Below, one piece after another: positions 25,461-33,785 of a DNA stretch of 64,000 bases (position 1 is its first letter; each line of letters begins with the position of its first letter). The position numbers and the translations under genes were made by a program. The DNA lies in NCBI GenBank assembly GCA_000722615.1, contig JOKI01000009.1:124001-188000 (forward strand). The letters are read 5' to 3'. The notes below the pieces were generated by a model, which was given only the letters and a program-made list of their open reading frames with translations, made no database searches and was not told the origin of the DNA. Source of the stretch: Pseudorhizobium pelagicum (GTDB taxonomy: Bacteria > Pseudomonadota > Alphaproteobacteria > Rhizobiales > Rhizobiaceae).

Positions 25461-26222
25461 ATGCAACTCGATCTCCTGTTCTTTGCCGCGGCCGTCCCGG
25501 CCGTGCTTCTTGTCGGTCTGTCGAAGGGAGGTCTGGGGGGCGCATTCGCGCTGATGGGCGTGCCGCTGCTGGCTCTGGTGGTCGATCCGCTGAAGGCGGC
25601 AGCCATCTTCCTGCCGATCCTGATCGTCATGGACATCGTCGCCCTCTGGGCATGGCGCCACCACAACGATCGCCGGACCCTGCTGATGATCCTGCCGGGC
25701 GGCATCTTCGGCATCGCGCTCGGCTGGGCAACCTCGGCCATGGTGCCGCCGGACGCGCTGCGCTTTCTCATCGCGCTCACCACCATCCTTTTTGCCGGCC
25801 GCTACTTCTACCAGGTCTACGGCCCGCGCTCCCAGGGCGAACGCCCGCCGCTGCCGCAAAGGCCGGTCGCCGCCACCTTCTGGGGAACGGTCGCCGGTTA
25901 CGCGAGCTTCGTTGCCCATGCCGGCGGCCCGCCCTTCCAGATCTACGTGCTCCCGCTCCGGCTCGACCCGAAGTCCTATACCGGCGCCAGCGTCCGCTTC
26001 TTCGCGCTGGTCAACGCCATCAAGCTCATCCCCTATTTCGCGCTCGGCGCGCTGGATCTCGAAAACCTGACGGCATCCGCGACCCTGCTGCCTCTCGCAC
26101 TGGTGGCAACCATGATGGGTGCAGCCATCGTCCGCCGCCTGAAGGCCGAGGTCTTCTACCCGCTCACCTATGGCTTGGCGCTGGTCGCCGGTCTAAAGCT
26201 GATGTGGGATGCGGTGATGTAG
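25461..26222 (+). CDS. TauE/SafE family membrane exporter
   Basis: A 253-residue inner-membrane protein with about seven to eight hydrophobic helices. The glycine-rich start LLVGLSKGGLGGAFALMGVP and the repeat-like middle GTVAGYASFVAHAGGPPFQI are the paired signatures of TauE/SafE (DUF81) carriers. Known members export sulfite, sulfoacetate or other organic anions. The start follows the region divergent from the ThiE-like gene. No substrate genes lie next to it, so the cargo is unknown. Confidence 0.87.
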   Translation: MQLDLLFFAAAVPAVLLVGLSKGGLGGAFALMGVPLLALVVDPLKAAAIFLPILIVMDIVALWAWRHHNDRRTLLMILPGGIFGIALGWATSAMVPPDALRFLIALTTILFAGRYFYQVYGPRSQGERPPLPQRPVAATFWGTVAGYASFVAHAGGPPFQIYVLPLRLDPKSYTGASVRFFALVNAIKLIPYFALGALDLENLTASATLLPLALVATMMGAAIVRRLKAEVFYPLTYGLALVAGLKLMWDAVM

Positions 26223-26303
26223 GACCTGGGGTCACGCCTGCCGGCATGTTGCGTCGCACAATAATCCTTGCCGGACCTTCGGCTTTGGCCTAGCCTGCAA
26301 CGC

Positions 26304-26564
26304 ATGACGAGTACGGATCCATTTGCGGCGATTGCCGATCCGAACCGGCGCTACCTGCTGGAAGAGCTTCGCCGCGCGCCCAGAACCGTCAACGAACTGG
26401 CCCAAGGCTTGCCGATCAGCCGCCCGGCCGTCTCCCAGCACCTCAAGGCCCTGCTCGCCTGCAATCTGGTGACCGTCAGCAATGCCGGAACGAAACGGAT
26501 CTATTCCGTCAACAACAAGGGCTTCGACAGGTTGAACCTTTGGCTTGATCAGTTCTGGTCGTAA
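26304..26564 (+). CDS. ArsR/SdpR-type winged-helix regulator
   Basis: An 86-residue DNA-binding protein. The start FAAIADPNRRYLLEELRRAP and the recognition region LPISRPAVSQHLKALLACNL are those of autorepressor SdpR-like ArsR proteins, which lack the metal-binding cysteine box. None of the ArsR metal ligands is visible, so it is probably not a metal sensor. I placed the start at the ATG at 26304; the frame extends upstream to a TTG with no family support. No SD-like site is obvious, so translation might be leaderless. The target is unknown; autoregulation or control of the TauE/SafE gene 81 bases upstream is possible. Confidence 0.78.
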   Translation: MTSTDPFAAIADPNRRYLLEELRRAPRTVNELAQGLPISRPAVSQHLKALLACNLVTVSNAGTKRIYSVNNKGFDRLNLWLDQFWS

Positions 26565-26665
26565 CCTTTCCAGCCACGACCAGACTGCTTGTGTTGGATT
26601 GATTGGGCCGCCTCTATTGCCTTACAAAACTACTGCGGGCGGCGGCAGGACATGGTCCACGGACC

Positions 26666-26842
26666 TTAGTGGCGCGTGGATGACTTCAGACGTTCCAGTT
26701 CGTCCTTGAGCCGGAGCTTGCGGCGCTTGAGGTCGACGATCTCGCGATCATCGGCAGAGGGAGATGACAGCACGGTCTGCAGCTCGTCTTCGAGTGCGCC
26801 GTGTTTCTGTTCAAGCGATGCAATATGAGCCTGAATGGTCAT
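26666..26842 (-). CDS. YdcH/DUF465 family small protein
   Basis: A 58-residue helical protein reading MTIQAHIASLEQKHGALEDE at its start and LKRRKLRLKDELERLKSSTRH at its end. The pattern of two antiparallel helices with a basic KRRKLRLKDE motif is the DUF465/YdcH family, common in proteobacteria and of unknown function. Plus-strand AGTCCTCCTTG lies just upstream (minus CAAGGAGGACT), a strong ribosome-binding site. A second YdcH-like gene starts 215 bases away in the opposite direction. The frame is shorter than most gene-calling limits but well supported. Confidence 0.85.
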   Translation of the reverse strand: MTIQAHIASLEQKHGALEDELQTVLSSPSADDREIVDLKRRKLRLKDELERLKSSTRH

Positions 26843-27057
26843 GCGGCAAGTCCTCCTTGAGAAAACCTATCCCCGACTGTTCCTTGGCCGAAGGCTTCAG
26901 GTTTACGAAGGAAGTGTGACACGATCGCCGGCGTTTGTCGAAGGTCAAATCGTGCTTTGAACGGGGCAATTTCGTGACCTTGCATAACTTCCAGTTAATG
27001 CCGTTTGATGGTAGGAGCTTGCGCGTATTGCCGGCGATGGGGCAGAGGTGGATCGGA

Positions 27058-27276
27058 ATGGGGACTGCAATGATGGCCGACCAGGAACAGGCGGATATTC
27101 GGTTGGCGCTTGCCAGGCTCCGTCAGGAGCACGAGGACTACGACACCGCCATCAACGCCATGATCCAGGTCGGCTGCGAGGCGCTCCGCGTTCAGCGCAT
27201 GAAGAAGAAGAAGCTGGTGATCAAGGACAAGATCACCCAGCTCGAAGACCAGATCCTTCCCGATATCATTGCCTGA
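27058..27276 (+). CDS. YdcH/DUF465 family small protein (second copy)
   Basis: A 72-residue helical protein with the same two-helix plan: [20 protein letters not shown] followed by [20 protein letters not shown]. The start is uncertain. ATG 27058 has AGAGGTGG upstream, while ATG 27070 has GGGG at normal spacing; I list the longer form. It belongs to the longer DUF465 subgroup. Its stop lies 13 bases before purE, whose SD sits directly after it, so the two are likely one operon. A divergent paralogue lies upstream at 26666-26842. Confidence 0.8.
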   Translation: MGTAMMADQEQADIRLALARLRQEHEDYDTAINAMIQVGCEALRVQRMKKKKLVIKDKITQLEDQILPDIIA

Positions 27277-27289
27277 GGAGGAAACGAGG

Positions 27290-27787
27290 ATGACCTCCGA
27301 CCGGCCCGCCGTTGCCATCATCATGGGTAGCCAGTCCGACTGGGAAACCATGAAGAATGCCGCCGACATGCTCGACCAGCTCGACGTCGGCTATGAAGCG
27401 CGAATCATTTCCGCCCACCGCACACCGGACCGCCTCGTCAGCTTCGCCAAGGGCGCCCGCGACGAAGGCTTCAAGGTGATCATCGCCGGAGCCGGCGGTG
27501 CTGCCCATCTTCCGGGAATGGCGGCCTCCATGACACCGCTGCCCGTCTTCGGCGTGCCGGTGCAGTCGAAGGCCCTGTCCGGCCAGGACAGCCTGCTGTC
27601 GATCGTGCAGATGCCGGCCGGCATCCCCGTCGGGACGCTCGCCATCGGCAAGGCCGGTGCGGTGAACGCCGCCCTTCTGGCCGCCGCCGTGCTCGCCCTC
27701 GGTGACGAGGATCTTGCCGAACGCCTGGACGAATGGCGCGCCGCCCAGAGCGCCGCCGTCGCCGAATACCCCATGGACGCAGAGTAA
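27290..27787 (+). CDS. purE: N5-carboxyaminoimidazole ribonucleotide mutase
   Basis: A 165-residue class I PurE, which converts N5-CAIR to CAIR in purine synthesis. Conserved blocks are [17 protein letters not shown], the SAHRTPDRL active-site histidine loop and [14 protein letters not shown]. The start was set at ATG 27290 behind an excellent GAGGAGGAAAC site, giving the usual length. The stop overlaps the purK start (TAATG), so the two are translationally coupled and provide the paired reactions of the bacterial N5-CAIR route. Confidence 0.95.
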   Translation: MTSDRPAVAIIMGSQSDWETMKNAADMLDQLDVGYEARIISAHRTPDRLVSFAKGARDEGFKVIIAGAGGAAHLPGMAASMTPLPVFGVPVQSKALSGQDSLLSIVQMPAGIPVGTLAIGKAGAVNAALLAAAVLALGDEDLAERLDEWRAAQSAAVAEYPMDAE

Positions 27788-28866
27788 TGACAGTCACGAC
27801 CATCGGCATCATCGGCGGCGGGCAGCTCGGCCGCATGCTGGCCATGGCCGCAGCCCGCCTCAACTTCCGCACCATCATCCTTGAGCCGCAGGCCGACTGC
27901 CCGGCGGCGCAGCTTGCCAGCGAGCAGATCGTCGCCGCCTACGATGACCCGCAGGCCCTCGAGGCACTGGCGCGGGCCGCCGACGTCGTCACCTATGAGT
28001 TTGAGAACGTGCCGGTCGGCGCCGCCGAGCGGCTGCAGGCCTCTGTGCCGGTCTTTCCCCCGCCCAAGGCCCTCCACGTGGCCCAGGACCGGCTGACGGA
28101 AAAACGCTTCCTCAATGACTGCGGAATCGCCACGGCCCGATTCCACGCCGTCGACAGCCAGGATGACCTCGTCGCCGCCCTGGCCGATTTCGGCGGCAGT
28201 GGCGTGCTGAAGACCTGCCGCTTCGGGTATGACGGCAAGGGCCAGCGCGTCTTCCGCTCCTCCGCCGACGATCCGGCCGGCGCCTTCGAGGCGCTCGGCG
28301 GCGTGCCGCTCATCCTGGAAAGCCTCGTGCCCTTCGAGCGCGAGATCTCGATCATTGCCGCGCGCGGCATCGATGGCACCGTTCTCTGCTACGACCCCGC
28401 CGAAAACGTCCACCAGAACGGCATCCTGCATACCTCCGTCGTTCCCGCGACAGCGCCCGATTCGACCGTCGCCGCGGCACGCGAGGCAGCCAGGAGCCTT
28501 CTCGATGCGCTCGGCTATGTCGGCGTCATAGGGATCGAGTTCTTCGGGATGGCCGATGGCGGGCTGATCGCCAACGAAATCGCTCCCCGCGTCCACAATA
28601 CCGGCCACTGGACGGAGGCCGCCTGCGTGGTTTCGCAGTTCGAGCAGCACATCCGCGCTGTCGCCGGCCTGCCGCTCGGCAACCCGCGCCGGCACTCCGA
28701 CTGCCGCATGACCAACCTCATCGGCGACGATATGCGCGACCTCTCCACCTGGCTGGAGCGGCCGGACACGCTTGTCCACCTATACGGCAAGACGGAAGCA
28801 AGACCAGGCCGGAAAATGGGCCATGTCACCGAACTGACAGGCTCTAAAACTCCGTCATATGGTTGA
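27787..28866 (+). CDS. purK: N5-carboxyaminoimidazole ribonucleotide synthase
   Basis: A 359-residue ATP-grasp enzyme that carboxylates aminoimidazole ribonucleotide to N5-CAIR. The N-terminal domain begins TIGIIGGGQLGRMLAMAA, and the ATP-grasp core has GVLKTCRFGYDGKGQ and EREISIIAARG. The metal-binding NEIAPRVHNTGHWTEAAC is also present. It is coupled to purE by a one-base overlap of TAATG. A near-perfect promoter for rpmJ overlaps its stop codon, so the following gene does not depend on read-through. Confidence 0.95.
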   Translation: MTVTTIGIIGGGQLGRMLAMAAARLNFRTIILEPQADCPAAQLASEQIVAAYDDPQALEALARAADVVTYEFENVPVGAAERLQASVPVFPPPKALHVAQDRLTEKRFLNDCGIATARFHAVDSQDDLVAALADFGGSGVLKTCRFGYDGKGQRVFRSSADDPAGAFEALGGVPLILESLVPFEREISIIAARGIDGTVLCYDPAENVHQNGILHTSVVPATAPDSTVAAAREAARSLLDALGYVGVIGIEFFGMADGGLIANEIAPRVHNTGHWTEAACVVSQFEQHIRAVAGLPLGNPRRHSDCRMTNLIGDDMRDLSTWLERPDTLVHLYGKTEARPGRKMGHVTELTGSKTPSYG

Positions 28867-28890
28867 CATGCCCCATGTCTCGGGTTATCT
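28863..28890 (+). promoter_or_regulatory. Probable sigma-70 promoter of rpmJ
   Basis: TTGACA (28863-28868) and TTATCT (28885-28890) are separated by 16 bases. The -35 is a perfect consensus and overlaps the purK stop codon. The predicted transcript would start near 28897 and have a leader of about 100 bases before the rpmJ ATG. Confidence 0.65.
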
Positions 28891-28996
28891 GCACGCCCAA
28901 CCTCACAGCGCGCCCTTCTTCTCGGGAACAAGCGGCGCGTTTTTCAATGTAAAAGCCACGCGCGCCCGGCGCTCGTAAACTTTGCGGACGAGAACA

Positions 28997-29122
28997 ATGA
29001 AGATCAAGAATTCGCTGAAAGCGCTGAAGGCCCGTCACCGCGATAACCGCCTGGTTCGCCGCAAGGGTCGCGTTTACATCATCAACAAGATGAACCCGCG
29101 CTTCAAGGCCCGCCAGGGCTGA
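28997..29122 (+). CDS. rpmJ: 50S ribosomal protein L36 (cysteine-free form)
   Basis: A 41-residue basic protein, [20 protein letters not shown] to [10 protein letters not shown], clearly L36. The zinc-binding cysteines and histidine of the usual form are missing (no Cys at all), so this is the zinc-free form, as in the L31 of this window. Too short for normal gene calling. Its position after purEK is conserved among Rhizobiales to my knowledge, away from the main ribosomal operons. Confidence 0.95.
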   Translation: MKIKNSLKALKARHRDNRLVRRKGRVYIINKMNPRFKARQG

Positions 29123-29191
29123 TCGACAGTCGCTGACGGCGGGGTTTCTGACCTTTGTCGTTCACGTTGTCGAAAAGTACGGATTTCTGAA

Positions 29192-29236
29192 TTGACCTTC
29201 GGCGCATGCGGCTTACTTTAATCCGCATGCGCCGAA
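29192..29236 (+). promoter_or_regulatory. Perfect 14-bp inverted repeat over the promoter/start of the TPR gene
   Basis: TTCGGCGCATGCGG (29198-29211) and CCGCATGCGCCGAA (29223-29236) are exact inverted copies separated by 11 bases. A TTGACC at 29192-29197 with TACTTT at 29214-29219 (16-base spacing) makes a possible promoter whose -10 lies between the arms; transcription would begin at about 29226, at the ATG itself. It could be a repressor operator or, in RNA from an upstream promoter, a start-masking hairpin. Confidence 0.55.
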
Positions 29237-29820
29237 TTCGTTTGACCCACCTGCTGTTCACCATCGCTCTTGCGGCCTCCCCGGCGCTCTCGCAGACGCC
29301 TCCGGCAGCTGCGCCCGATGCGCCGGCCCAGGCCCGAGGAAACGGGCAGCTTCAGCCGCTCTACGATGCGCTGAAGCGCGAGCGGGACCCTGAAAAAGCC
29401 GGCAGCATCGCCAGCGAGATCATGTCGGAGCTGAACGATTCGGGCAGTGCGACGGTCAATCTCCTGATGCAATGGGCGTCGACGGCGGTCGGCGAGAAAC
29501 GCAACGGCGCCGCTCTCGATTTCCTTGACCAGGCGACCCTGCTGCGGCCGGATTTTGCCGAAGGCTGGAACCGCCGCGCGGGCCTGCACTACGCCATGGG
29601 CGATACGCGCAAGTCGATGGCCGACATCAACCAGGTCCTGCAGCGCGAGCCGCGGCACTTCGGCGCCATTGCCGGGATGGCCGCGATCCTCACGGACGTC
29701 GGTCAGGACGAACTCGCCCTGAAGGCCTGGCAGCGGTATCTCAGCATCTATCCGGCCGACCGCGACGCGCAGGAGGCGGCCATCAAACTTTCCGAAAAGA
29801 TTGCCGGCAGCCGCACCTGA
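29227..29820 (+). CDS. Exported tetratricopeptide-repeat protein
   Basis: A 197-residue protein with a signal peptide (RRIRLTHLLFTIALAASPAL, likely cut at LSQ) and a Pro/Ala linker. TPR-like helices follow at about 95-185, for example LDFLDQATLLRPDFAEGWNR and ALKAWQRYLSIYPADRDAQE. It is probably periplasmic and binds other proteins. Two ATGs (29206 and 29227) are in frame. I prefer 29227, as it gives the cleaner signal peptide, and both lie inside the inverted-repeat arms with no SD visible. The downstream alpha/beta hydrolase begins 2 bases after the stop, so the two are co-transcribed. Confidence 0.8.
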   Translation: MRRIRLTHLLFTIALAASPALSQTPPAAAPDAPAQARGNGQLQPLYDALKRERDPEKAGSIASEIMSELNDSGSATVNLLMQWASTAVGEKRNGAALDFLDQATLLRPDFAEGWNRRAGLHYAMGDTRKSMADINQVLQREPRHFGAIAGMAAILTDVGQDELALKAWQRYLSIYPADRDAQEAAIKLSEKIAGSRT

Positions 29821-29822
29821 CC

Positions 29823-30833
29823 ATGCTTCATGTCATGATCACGGTCCCCATCGCCGTCCTCGGCCTCCTGCTGGCTGCCATGGGCTTCTCTGCCTGGAAG
29901 GCGCATGCCATCGAGCAGGAGTTTCCCAACCACGGCGAACTGCTCGACGTCGGCGGCTACAGCATGAATTCCCTCCACCTGCCGGCCGGCTCCGATGCGG
30001 ACCTTCCACCGATCGTCTTTGTCCATGGGGCGGGCGGTAATCTGCGTGACCAGGAGACCGCCTTTCGGCCATCGCTGGAGGGTCGGGCCGAGCTCCTGTT
30101 CCTGGATCGGCCGGGCCACGGATATTCCGAACGGGGCGGCGACCAAAACGGCTTTCCCGATGGACAGGCCGATGCCATAGCCCGCCTGCTCGAGGCGCGC
30201 GGCATCGACCGGGCGATCATCGTCGGTCATTCCTTCGGCGGTGCTGTGGTCGCAAGCTTCGGGCTCCGTCACCCCGACAAGACGCTCGGTCTCGTCTTTC
30301 TGGCGCCGGCCACCCATCCATGGCCGGGCGGGGTCGACTGGTACTACGAGCTTGCGGCGCAGCCCTACATTGGCTGGCTCTTCACACGCACCATTCTTGT
30401 CCCTGCCGGGCTGATGCGCCTCGATCAGGCGACGAAGTCAGTCTTCGATCCGAATCCGCGGCCGTCCGAATATCTGACCCACGGCGCACCGGCTCTGGCG
30501 GTGAGGCCGCGCAACTTCCGCAACAATGCCATCGATGTCTTCAACCTGAATGGCTATGCCAAGCGCATTGCGCCCGAATATTCCCGGATCAAGGCACCGA
30601 CGGTGATCATCAGCGGCAATCGCGACGGTGTCGTCGCCGAGGAGATCCACTCCGTGGGGCTGAGCCTCGATATCGAGGGATCCGAACTCGTCTGGATCGA
30701 CCAATGCGGTCACAAGCCGGACTACGTCGCAACCGAGGTTGCCGTCGCGGCCATCGAGAAGATTGCCGGTCGCGACCGCAATCTCGATGCTGTGGCCGCG
30801 ACGTTGGACGTGCGGACGGCGAAGGCCGACTAG
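29823..30833 (+). CDS. Membrane-anchored alpha/beta hydrolase
   Basis: A 336-residue alpha/beta hydrolase. The N-terminal hydrophobic helix (PIAVLGLLLAAMGFSAW) is an uncleaved anchor or signal. The fold shows the oxyanion FVHGAGGN, the nucleophile S137 in VGHSFGGAVV, the acid in SGNRDGVV and the histidine in IDQCGHKPDYV. The catalytic triad is thus complete. The substrate is unknown; related proteins are esterases, haloperoxidase-like or lipases. It is co-transcribed with the TPR gene 2 bases upstream and ends 34 bases before the convergent pyk. Confidence 0.85.
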   Translation: MLHVMITVPIAVLGLLLAAMGFSAWKAHAIEQEFPNHGELLDVGGYSMNSLHLPAGSDADLPPIVFVHGAGGNLRDQETAFRPSLEGRAELLFLDRPGHGYSERGGDQNGFPDGQADAIARLLEARGIDRAIIVGHSFGGAVVASFGLRHPDKTLGLVFLAPATHPWPGGVDWYYELAAQPYIGWLFTRTILVPAGLMRLDQATKSVFDPNPRPSEYLTHGAPALAVRPRNFRNNAIDVFNLNGYAKRIAPEYSRIKAPTVIISGNRDGVVAEEIHSVGLSLDIEGSELVWIDQCGHKPDYVATEVAVAAIEKIAGRDRNLDAVAATLDVRTAKAD

Positions 30834-30867
30834 GGCCGGATCACCGTCGAAGCACGCCCCGCTGTCG

Positions 30868-32307
30868 TCAGATGCCGCTCTGCCCGTCCGAGCCGATATA
30901 GGCGATGCGCAGCATGTTGGTCGCGCCCGGGGTGCCGAGCGGAACGCCGGCCGAGATGATGATGCGGTCGCCCGGCTTGCCGAAGCCTTCGCGCACCACG
31001 ATGCGGCAGGCGCGGTTGACCATGTCGTCGAGATCCTCGGCATCCTGCGCCACCACGCAGTGCAGGCCCCAGACCACCGAAAGCCGTCGTGCCGTCTGGA
31101 CGATCGGCGACAGAGCGATGATCGGCACCTGCGGCCGCTCGCGGGCGGCGCGAAGGCCGGTCGTGCCCGACGAGGTATAGGTCACGATCGCCGACAGCCG
31201 CAGCGTCTCGGCAATCTGCCGGGCAGCCAGCGAGATGGCGTCGGCTCCGGTGGCTTCCGGGGTCGGGCGCTGCGCATAGATGATGTTGGAATAATAGGGG
31301 TCGCGCTCGACGGTGCTGGCGACGGAGGCCATCGTGGCGACCGCTTCCACCGGGTATTCGCCGGACGCCGATTCGGCCGACAGCATGATGGCGTCGGCGC
31401 CTTCGAAGACGGCGGTGGCAACGTCGGACACTTCGGCGCGGGTCGGCACCGGCGAGGTGATCATCGATTCGAGCATCTGGGTGGCGACGACCACCGGCTT
31501 GCCCGCACGACGACACGCGCGTGTCAGCTGCTTCTGCAGCCCGGGAACCGCTTCAAGCGGCATTTCGACGCCGAGATCGCCACGGGCCACCATCAGCGCG
31601 TCGGAGAGTTCAATGATCTCCTCGATCCGCTCGATGGCCTGCGGCTTCTCGATCTTCGACATCAGGCCGACGCGGCCACGGGCGATCTTGCGCACTTCCG
31701 CCAGATCCTCGGGACGCTGCACGAAGGAGAGCGCCACCCAGTCCACCTCGTTGGTGGCCAGCACCGCATCGAGATCGACGCGGTCCTTGTCGGTCAGGAC
31801 GCCGACCGGCAGCAGCGTGTCTGGCAGGCTGATGCCCTTGCGGTCGGAGATCTTGTTGCCCGAAATGACGGTGCAGACGATCGACTTTCCGTTGGTCTTC
31901 TCGGCCCGCAGCAGAAGCTTGCCGTCGTCGATCAGCAGGCGATGGCCAGGCTTCACCGCTTCGAGGATTTCCGGATGCGGCAGGAAGACGCGCGTGGTGT
32001 CACCCGGCTCTTCGCTGCTGTCCAGCGTGAAGGTCTGGCCAGGCTCCAGGGTCACCTTCGTTTCGGCGAACTTGCCGACGCGCAGCTTCGGTCCCTGCAG
32101 GTCGGCGAGGATGCCGATCGGCCGGCCGCAACGGGCCTCCACGGAGCGGATGCGCTGGATCAGCGTCCGCATCATCTCGTGGCTGGAATGGCTCATGTTG
32201 ATGCGGAACAGATCGGCCCCTGCCTCGTGCAGTTTCTGAATCATGTCCTCTTCGGAAGATGCCGGCCCCAACGTGGCGAGGATCTTCACTTTGCGGTTGC
32301 GCTTCAT
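30868..32307 (-). CDS. pyk: Pyruvate kinase
   Basis: A 479-residue pyruvate kinase that makes pyruvate and ATP from phosphoenolpyruvate. Conserved parts include KVKILATLGPAS at the N-terminus, FRINMSHSSHE, SKIEKPQAIERI, VARGDLGVEM, and the signature CRRAGKPVVVATQMLESM with the downstream RAEVSDVA. The start at 32307 was chosen because the stop of the DUF1036 gene overlaps it (TGATG); the open frame upstream overlaps DUF1036 and is not real. The pairing of DUF1036 and pyk is conserved among rhizobia to my knowledge. Confidence 0.96.
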   Translation of the reverse strand: MKRNRKVKILATLGPASSEEDMIQKLHEAGADLFRINMSHSSHEMMRTLIQRIRSVEARCGRPIGILADLQGPKLRVGKFAETKVTLEPGQTFTLDSSEEPGDTTRVFLPHPEILEAVKPGHRLLIDDGKLLLRAEKTNGKSIVCTVISGNKISDRKGISLPDTLLPVGVLTDKDRVDLDAVLATNEVDWVALSFVQRPEDLAEVRKIARGRVGLMSKIEKPQAIERIEEIIELSDALMVARGDLGVEMPLEAVPGLQKQLTRACRRAGKPVVVATQMLESMITSPVPTRAEVSDVATAVFEGADAIMLSAESASGEYPVEAVATMASVASTVERDPYYSNIIYAQRPTPEATGADAISLAARQIAETLRLSAIVTYTSSGTTGLRAARERPQVPIIALSPIVQTARRLSVVWGLHCVVAQDAEDLDDMVNRACRIVVREGFGKPGDRIIISAGVPLGTPGATNMLRIAYIGSDGQSGI

Positions 32308-32780
32308 CAATTCTGGCCTTCCTGCGTGTTCGGTGCATCCGAGAGCTGCACCATCCAGCTGCCCTGGCGCCCGGTGTCGTATTCCTTGAAGCCCATGCGC
32401 TGGTGGCCGCGGGCAAAACAATCCTCGACGCCGACGATCTTGAACTCGTTCTCGGCAGCGCACATGTTGACGTCGCCGGTCCAGCGCCCGCCACGGGCAG
32501 CGTCCTCGGCATAGAGGTAATAATAGCGGGACTGCAACTCACCCTCGATCAGGGTGGCGCATGTGGATGCAGGGACCTGCCACCAGCCCTCGGTCGTCCA
32601 GCCTTCCTGCGCGCGGTAGCCGATTGCGACGCCCACAAGGTTCTGCGTGCCGTTGCAGACTCGGAAGTCGGCGCGCGCGGCATCGGCAGCAAACAGCGGG
32701 ACGCTCAGCGTGGCCATGAATGCCAATGCGGGCATCAGGCGGAGCGGGCGGAGTTGAGAAAATCGGGATGATGTCGTCAC
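32307..32780 (-). CDS. Exported DUF1036 protein
   Basis: A 157-residue protein with an N-terminal signal peptide (PALAFMATLSVPLFAADAARA). Its core, DFRVCNGTQNLVGVAIGYRA and WWQVPASTCATLIEGEL, is the DUF1036 domain, with four conserved cysteines likely paired in the periplasm (VCNG, STCAT, NMCAA, EDCFA). The C-terminal KEYDTGRQGSWMVQL is typical. Function is unknown. The stop overlaps the pyk start, so their translation is coupled, an odd partnership of an exported protein with a glycolytic enzyme. Confidence 0.85.
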   Translation of the reverse strand: MTTSSRFSQLRPLRLMPALAFMATLSVPLFAADAARADFRVCNGTQNLVGVAIGYRAQEGWTTEGWWQVPASTCATLIEGELQSRYYYLYAEDAARGGRWTGDVNMCAAENEFKIVGVEDCFARGHQRMGFKEYDTGRQGSWMVQLSDAPNTQEGQN

Positions 32781-32969
32781 GGCTTCCGATGGGACCCCAT
32801 GGTTATTCGCAAAGCACTTTCTTCGCCCGGCAGGGGTAGAAAGTCAACGCAACTCTAATCGATTATACCGGCCTCATGCCGGAAGGGACGAGCTCGCGCT
32901 TGCACCCTCGGCCACCGCATGCGATCACCGGGGCTACACGCACCTGAACACCAGGATTACCTCATCCTC

Positions 32970-33785
32970 ATGCCAGACTTCATCCCTTTCGAGATCATAG
33001 AAGGCGATTATGACGGCGGCATGGTCCTGCTTGCCGATCACGCGATGAACCGGCTTCCCCCGTCCTACGGCAGCCTCGGCCTGCCGGAGAGCGCCTTTCG
33101 CCGTCATATCGCCTTCGACATCGGCGTCGAGGCCCTGACTCGGCAGCTTGCCGCGCGGCTGAACGTGCCCGCCGTCCTCGGTTGCTTCTCGAGGCTGCTG
33201 ATCGATCCGAACCGCGGCGAGGACGACCCGACGCTGATCATGAAGATCTCGGACGGCGCCGTCATCCCCGGCAACTACCCGATCAGCGACGAGGAATCGC
33301 AACGGCGGCTCGACACCTATCACCGCCCCTATCACCGCGCCGTCGAGAGGACGCTTGCCAAGGCCGGCGCCTCGGGCCGCGCGCCGCTGGTGCTCTCGCT
33401 CCACTCCTTCACCCCGGCCTGGAAAGGCGTACCGCGCCCCTGGCATGCCGCGGTGCTGTGGGACACCGACCACCGCGCCGTTGCGCCGCTGCTGGAGGAT
33501 CTGCGCCGGGATCCGGCGCTGGTGATCGGCGACAACGAACCCTATGACGGCGCCCTGCGCGGCGACACGCTCTATCGCCACTGCATGACGTCCGGAACGC
33601 CGCACGCCCTCCTCGAGGTCCGCCAGGACCTCATCGCCGACGAGGCCGGCATCGCCGAGTGGGCCGATCGTCTGGCGCCGATCTTCTCCCGCCTCAATGA
33701 AGACGCGTCCCTGCACGAGTATCGGGTCTTCCCCTCGCGCACCGGCCCCTACCCCGGCCAGGACGCCCCATCGGAGCACGCATGA
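32970..33785 (+). CDS. N-formylglutamate amidohydrolase family
   Basis: A 271-residue putative zinc amidohydrolase. It shows VLLADHAMNRLPPSYG, DIGVEALTRQLAARL, RLLIDPNRGEDD, and SLHSFTPAW, the conserved pattern of the N-formylglutamate amidohydrolase family (PF05013). True HutG acts in histidine degradation; no other hut gene is nearby, so a different amide substrate is possible. The start at 32970 gives the family N-terminus MPDFIPFEIIEGDYDGGMVL, though an ATG at 32919 is in frame. The gene overlaps DUF1244 by 4 bases (ATGA). Confidence 0.83.
   Translation: MPDFIPFEIIEGDYDGGMVLLADHAMNRLPPSYGSLGLPESAFRRHIAFDIGVEALTRQLAARLNVPAVLGCFSRLLIDPNRGEDDPTLIMKISDGAVIPGNYPISDEESQRRLDTYHRPYHRAVERTLAKAGASGRAPLVLSLHSFTPAWKGVPRPWHAAVLWDTDHRAVAPLLEDLRRDPALVIGDNEPYDGALRGDTLYRHCMTSGTPHALLEVRQDLIADEAGIAEWADRLAPIFSRLNEDASLHEYRVFPSRTGPYPGQDAPSEHA

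Noticed and set aside
32970..33785. Histidine-utilisation operon
   Set aside because: The N-formylglutamate amidohydrolase-like gene stands without hutH, hutU or hutI; family membership alone does not show histidine catabolism.
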